Shown here: positions 7,745-9,584 of the stretch, piece by piece
Numbering within the stretch: position 1 is the stretch's first letter
Layout of the letters: each line of letters opens with the position of its first letter
Assembly (NCBI GenBank): GCA_023393485.1
Contig: JAEWLD010000046.1
Coordinates: 1-9,584 of the forward strand
DNA from: Bacteroidota bacterium
GTDB lineage: Bacteria; Bacteroidota; Bacteroidia; Flavobacteriales; Flavobacteriaceae
Length of the DNA stretch: 9,584 bases
Direction of reading: 5' to 3'
Position numbers and translations under genes: made by a program
The notes under the pieces: model-generated
The model's database searches: none
Told to the model about the DNA's origin: nothing
The model's input: the letters and a program-made list of their open reading frames with translations, nothing else

Positions 7745-8731
7745 ATGAAGATATTCGCCGCATTGCCGCTATTTTTTTTGCTTTGCCTTGCCGTTTGCCA
7801 CTGCAGACCGCATGAAAAAGAGCCGCAGAAAGCCCAGCAAAAGCCAAAGGACATCAACGCAAACGCCGCGGATAAAATGCAGAAACTTGTCATTTCGATT
7901 TCCGATTACGCCAAAAAGGCAAGGCCCGGGTTTTTGATCATTCCGCAAAACGGGGTCGAGCTCGCCTTCAAAAAAGCCGATTACAGCAATGACATCAACC
8001 AGAAATACATCGATGCCATTGACGGGCTTGCGGTTGAGGAACTGTTTTATTACGAAACGCTCAACATTGATTCACTCCGTCTTGAGAGCCTGCGCAAACT
8101 CAAGGGAATTACGGTGATGAACTCAGATTTCGTCAAAAGCGACAAAGACGTTTCGGATGCCAAAAAGCGCAATAAAGACGAAGGTTTTGTGCCGTTCATC
8201 CGGACGGCGAGCAACTATTACTACAATTTGATTCCCGATTTCATCCCAAACAAGAATTTCGACAATATCGATAAACTCGGTGAAATCAAGAACTACCTTT
8301 ACCTGATCAATCCCGAGCAGTACGAAACCAAAGAAGCCTACGTTGAAGCCTTGTCAAAAACAGATTATGATATGGTGACCGTTGATTTGTTCTTTGACAA
8401 ATACAATCCGTTGACGCCTGAAGATGTAACAAGACTCAAAAGAAAATCAAACGGTTCAAAAAGGCTTGTAATCTGTTACATCAATATTGGCGCGGCCGAA
8501 AACTGGCGGTATTATTGGCGCCCGAACTGGAAATTAGGCTCGCCGTCGTTTTTGAAAAAGCCCTACGAAGGCTATGAAAATGAAGTGTATGTTGAATATT
8601 GGGATCCGGCATGGCAAAAAATCATTTTCGGCAACGACGATTCTTACATGAAAAAAATTCTGGACGCAGGTTTTGACGGCGCATATTTGGATAATACGGA
8701 GGCGTATTATGAGCTGTTTCGGAAAGAATAG
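7745..8731 (+). CDS. Exported GH114/TM1410-family glycosidase-like protein (endo-alpha-1,4-polygalactosaminidase-like)
   Basis: From ATG 7745 the protein has 328 residues and starts with an export signal (MKIFAALPLFFLLCLAVC). A GTG nine codons upstream (7718) is less likely, because it would place polar residues before the signal. Cys18 follows LAV, a non-canonical lipobox, so a lipoprotein anchor is possible but uncertain. A charged Lys/Gln/Glu-rich linker runs to about residue 45. The rest resembles the TIM-barrel TM1410/GH114 family: GFLIIPQNGVELAF (62-75), YDMVTVDLFFD (208-218), VICYINIGAAENWRYYW (242-258), and GFDGAYLDNTEAY (309-321). Acidic residues D214, D311 and D316 are candidates for active-site roles by position. 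GH114 enzymes characterised elsewhere cut alpha-1,4-linked galactosamine polymers; the substrate here is inference only. The gene stands alone, after the pheT terminator, and converges on kdsB. Base composition resembles its neighbours. Confidence 0.78.
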   Translation: MKIFAALPLFFLLCLAVCHCRPHEKEPQKAQQKPKDINANAADKMQKLVISISDYAKKARPGFLIIPQNGVELAFKKADYSNDINQKYIDAIDGLAVEELFYYETLNIDSLRLESLRKLKGITVMNSDFVKSDKDVSDAKKRNKDEGFVPFIRTASNYYYNLIPDFIPNKNFDNIDKLGEIKNYLYLINPEQYETKEAYVEALSKTDYDMVTVDLFFDKYNPLTPEDVTRLKRKSNGSKRLVICYINIGAAENWRYYWRPNWKLGSPSFLKKPYEGYENEVYVEYWDPAWQKIIFGNDDSYMKKILDAGFDGAYLDNTEAYYELFRKE

Positions 8732-8743
8732 CTGTAAGACTTT

Positions 8744-9469
8744 CTATAACATTGTTCTCGCTTTCTCCAAATCCTCAGGCGTATCGATCCCGATACTGAC
8801 ATGCGGGGTTTCGACCATCTTTATTCTCCTTCCGTATTCCAGATAACGCAGCTGTTCAAGCTTTTCTGACGATTCAAGCACGCCTACGGGCAATTTTGCA
8901 AAATCCATGATAGCCTGTTTGCGGAAAGCATATACGCCGATGTGTTGGAAATAACGCACGCCCGCATTTGATTCACGCAAAAACGGAATCGCCGAACGCG
9001 AAAAATACAATGCAAAACCAGATTGATCGACGACGACTTTGACATTGTTCGGGTTATTGATGTCATCCGGCGATTTTATTTCGCGCATCAGTGACGCGAG
9101 ATCGATTTTCTTACCGATGTCATCTTTAAAAACAGACAGCAATTGCGCAAGCGGTTCGCGCTGCATAAACGGCTCGTCGCCTTGTACGTTTACTACGATA
9201 TCAGCGTCGATGCCCGTTACGGCTTCGGCAATCCGGTCACTTCCCGATTCGTGCTCGGCGATGCTCATGATGGCTTTTCCGCCGTGCGATGAGATTTCGT
9301 TGAAGATGGCCTCTGAATCGGTCACGACAAAAACGTCGTCAAAAAGATCAGTGCCGACTGCGGTTTCGTAAGTGCGCAGAATAACGGTTTTCCCGCCCAA
9401 ATCCTGCATCAGTTTGGCTGGAAATCTAGTTGAAGCGTAACGCGCGGGAATGACGGCGATGGTTTTCAT
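8744..9469 (-). CDS. kdsB: 3-deoxy-manno-octulosonate cytidylyltransferase (CMP-KDO synthetase)
   Basis: KdsB joins CTP and KDO to give CMP-KDO, the activated sugar used for the inner core of lipopolysaccharide, in the cytoplasm. The 241-residue protein is close to the E. coli length. Its motifs are all present: the nucleotide-binding N-terminus [14 protein letters not shown] (E. coli-type enzymes have PGK where this has PAK), [20 protein letters not shown], then [35 protein letters not shown], and the closing [11 protein letters not shown]. The start ATG (complement of 9467-9469) begins exactly at the conserved [10 protein letters not shown], so no other start is needed. Its stop lies 12 bp from the stop of the convergent glycosidase gene, with no terminator hairpin between them, so antisense read-through into each other's 3' end is plausible. 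A Bacteroidota -7 box lies upstream and heptad repeats fill its leader. Confidence 0.97.
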   Translation of the reverse strand: MKTIAVIPARYASTRFPAKLMQDLGGKTVILRTYETAVGTDLFDDVFVVTDSEAIFNEISSHGGKAIMSIAEHESGSDRIAEAVTGIDADIVVNVQGDEPFMQREPLAQLLSVFKDDIGKKIDLASLMREIKSPDDINNPNNVKVVVDQSGFALYFSRSAIPFLRESNAGVRYFQHIGVYAFRKQAIMDFAKLPVGVLESSEKLEQLRYLEYGRRIKMVETPHVSIGIDTPEDLEKARTML

Positions 9470-9470
9470 G

Positions 9471-9505
9471 TAGTTGTTAGTTTCTAGTTGCTAGTGGTTA
9501 GAAGA
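9471..9505. repeat. Period-7 TAGNNNN repeat block in the kdsB leader
   Basis: Five contiguous 7-mers are read on the plus strand: TAGTTGT (9471), TAGTTTC (9478), TAGTTGC (9485), TAGTGGT (9492) and TAGAAGA (9499). The block starts two bases upstream of the kdsB start codon, with one G between, and occupies almost the whole predicted 5' untranslated leader of kdsB, where it reads as NNNNCTA units. Confidence 0.88.
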
Positions 9506-9507
9506 AC

Positions 9508-9515
9508 CAAAGGTA
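9508..9515 (-). promoter_or_regulatory. Predicted -7 promoter box of kdsB
   Basis: The minus strand reads TACCTTTG here, a full match to the Bacteroidota TAnnTTTG element. No TTG is found at the usual 17-23 bp upstream distance, so the -33 part is weak or absent. A start site near 9501 would give a leader of roughly 32 nt made of the TAG/CTA heptads. Confidence 0.55.
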
Positions 9516-9569
9516 AAATTTTCCGGCATAATAATACTATGGAAATTCAAGCGGCTGGTGTGCTTATCT

Positions 9570-9584
9570 AGCACTACCAACTAC
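9570..9584. repeat. Inverted copies of the TAGNNNN heptads, cut by the window end
   Basis: The last bases read AGCACTA (9570) and CCAACTA (9577). On the minus strand these give TAGTTGG then TAGTGCT, closely matching TAGTTGC-TAGTGGT at 9485-9498 in the opposite orientation. They look like the second arm of an inverted heptad pair around the kdsB promoter; the rest lies beyond the window. Confidence 0.6.

Noticed and set aside
8732..8743. Shared bidirectional terminator between the convergent glycosidase and kdsB genes
   Set aside because: The 12-bp gap and flanking bases show no GC-rich hairpin followed by a T-run.

Overview
The window looks like chromosomal DNA from a Bacteroidota bacterium, most likely a flavobacterium-like lineage with moderately high GC in its genes. 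Four things point that way. The upstream regions of pheT and kdsB carry the Bacteroidota-type -7 box TAnnTTTG. No gene has a convincing Shine-Dalgarno sequence. The intergenic gaps are filled with short quasi-tandem repeats. The gene set (RND efflux, a GH114-like secreted glycosidase, and KDO activation for LPS) fits a Gram-negative member of this phylum. The assignment is inferred from these signs and not from a database comparison.

Layout. Positions 1-375 hold the 3' end of a membrane-fusion (periplasmic adaptor) gene. It is followed by a full-length HAE1/AcrB-type RND permease (448-3573) and an overlapping TolC-type outer-membrane factor (3563-4867). Together these make a complete tripartite envelope-spanning efflux pump in the order adaptor, permease, channel. 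A 263-bp gap (4868-5130) carries a heptanucleotide repeat block and then the pheT promoter. pheT (5131-7554) encodes the phenylalanyl-tRNA synthetase beta subunit and is closed by a strong intrinsic terminator (7567-7601). A short gap with two 10-bp palindromes leads to a predicted exported GH114/TM1410-family glycosidase-like protein (7745-8731). This gene converges, 12 bp apart, on kdsB (minus strand, 8744-9469), which encodes CMP-KDO synthetase for LPS core synthesis.

The genes are mostly ordinary housekeeping and efflux functions, and I see no mobile element, CRISPR array, RNA gene or defence system. The most unusual feature is in the spacers. Three separate gaps contain period-7 quasi-repeats, each built on a different unit: AATTNNN at 370-442, RAACGTC at 4882-4984, and TAGNNNN at 9471-9505 with inverted copies at the window end. 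Two of these abut start codons. One of those two forms the predicted 5' leader of kdsB, and the other spans the adaptor stop codon and forms an imperfect inverted repeat.
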